DNA of 5,658 nt from Candidatus Delongbacteria bacterium (GTDB taxonomy: Bacteria > Bacteroidota > Bacteroidia > Bacteroidales > ML635J-15): the NCBI GenBank assembly GCA_027858215.1, contig JAQIDD010000351.1, forward strand, positions 1-5,658, in the 5' to 3' direction. The position numbers were made by a program, and so were the translations under genes. This document shows, in pieces, positions 5,458 through 5,658 of the stretch. Each line of letters begins with the position of its first letter. Position 1 is the first letter of the stretch. Below the pieces are notes generated by a model, which worked only from the letters and a program-made list of their open reading frames with translations, searched no databases and had not been told where the DNA came from.

Positions 5458-5658
5458 CTAAAATTTTGTTTTCAGAAAACACCAGTGCCTGGTATGTAAA
5501 AAGGTCGGCATCTTTCCATCCGTTGGCACCAATACCGGCCTTATACTGTGAACAATGGCTTATAAATTCTTCTTTTGTCCAGTCCCTGCCTTCTGCTACT
5601 TGTGGAAGGTATGTGCCGCCGTACCTGCCTTTTTTGATGTAAATCCCGTGTTTCCCAA
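5441..5658 (-). CDS. amrA: AmmeMemoRadiSam protein A (AMMECR1 domain), 3' end only
   Basis: The last 71 codons of a gene whose start lies beyond the right edge; the stop is TAA at 5443-5441 and codons are in phase from 5656. The peptide matches the C-terminal half of the AMMECR1 domain. It has GKHGIYIKKG, then GGTYLPQVAEGRDW, where the family has G-x-FLPQVA followed by a conserved W. It then has KAGIGANGWKD and a final strand ending in LVF. A short acidic tail (DDDEK) overlaps the start of amrS in another frame. AMMECR1 proteins are small cytosolic proteins of unknown biochemical activity that occur with MEMO (AmrB) and AmrS in bacteria and archaea. The overlap with amrS indicates one transcript. 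This gene is too short in the window to be certain about its N-terminus or any signal sequence. Confidence 0.88.
   Translation of the reverse strand, partial: GKHGIYIKKGRYGGTYLPQVAEGRDWTKEEFISHCSQYKAGIGANGWKDADLFTYQALVFSENKILDDDEK

Overview
The window looks like Bacteroidota chromosomal DNA from an AT-leaning genome. The main reasons are a UpxY-type NusG-like antiterminator, a good match upstream of it to the Bacteroidota promoter pattern (TTTG, about 21 bases, TAnnTTTG), a GxxExxY-family protein, and weak or absent Shine-Dalgarno sequences. All six supported genes lie on the minus strand, so transcription runs from right to left. No rRNA, tRNA, CRISPR array or recognisable transposase gene was seen.

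Right part (about 2090-5658): a tightly packed operon. It starts with the 3' end of an AMMECR1-domain gene (amrA, cut by the window edge). The AmmeMemoRadiSam radical SAM gene (amrS) overlaps its end by 17 bases. A large polytopic membrane protein with a spermidine-synthase-like central domain then overlaps amrS by a 4-base ATGA junction. Two things are unusual. AmrS carries about 72 extra N-terminal residues with a transmembrane anchor. The spermidine-synthase-like protein appears to lack the usual SAM-binding glycine motif and catalytic acidic motif. The arrangement suggests that AMMECR1, the radical SAM enzyme and the membrane protein act together at the inner membrane. The third classical partner (MEMO/AmrB) is not in the window and could lie upstream, beyond the right edge.

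Middle (about 1217-2089): a small gene resembling the DUF6508 family with a GTG start, followed by a gene-free stretch of about 270 bases. That stretch holds a GC-rich palindrome cluster and the promoter of the antiterminator gene.

Left part (1-1216): the UpxY/NusG-like antiterminator gene, then a GxxExxY-family gene. The GxxExxY gene is bracketed by inverted arrays of a 10-base-period repeat (CACAGAT on the left, ATCTGTG on the right), which gives the unit the look of a small inserted cassette. UpxY proteins normally head capsule or exopolysaccharide operons. Any such operon here would have to lie beyond the left edge, past the GxxExxY cassette.
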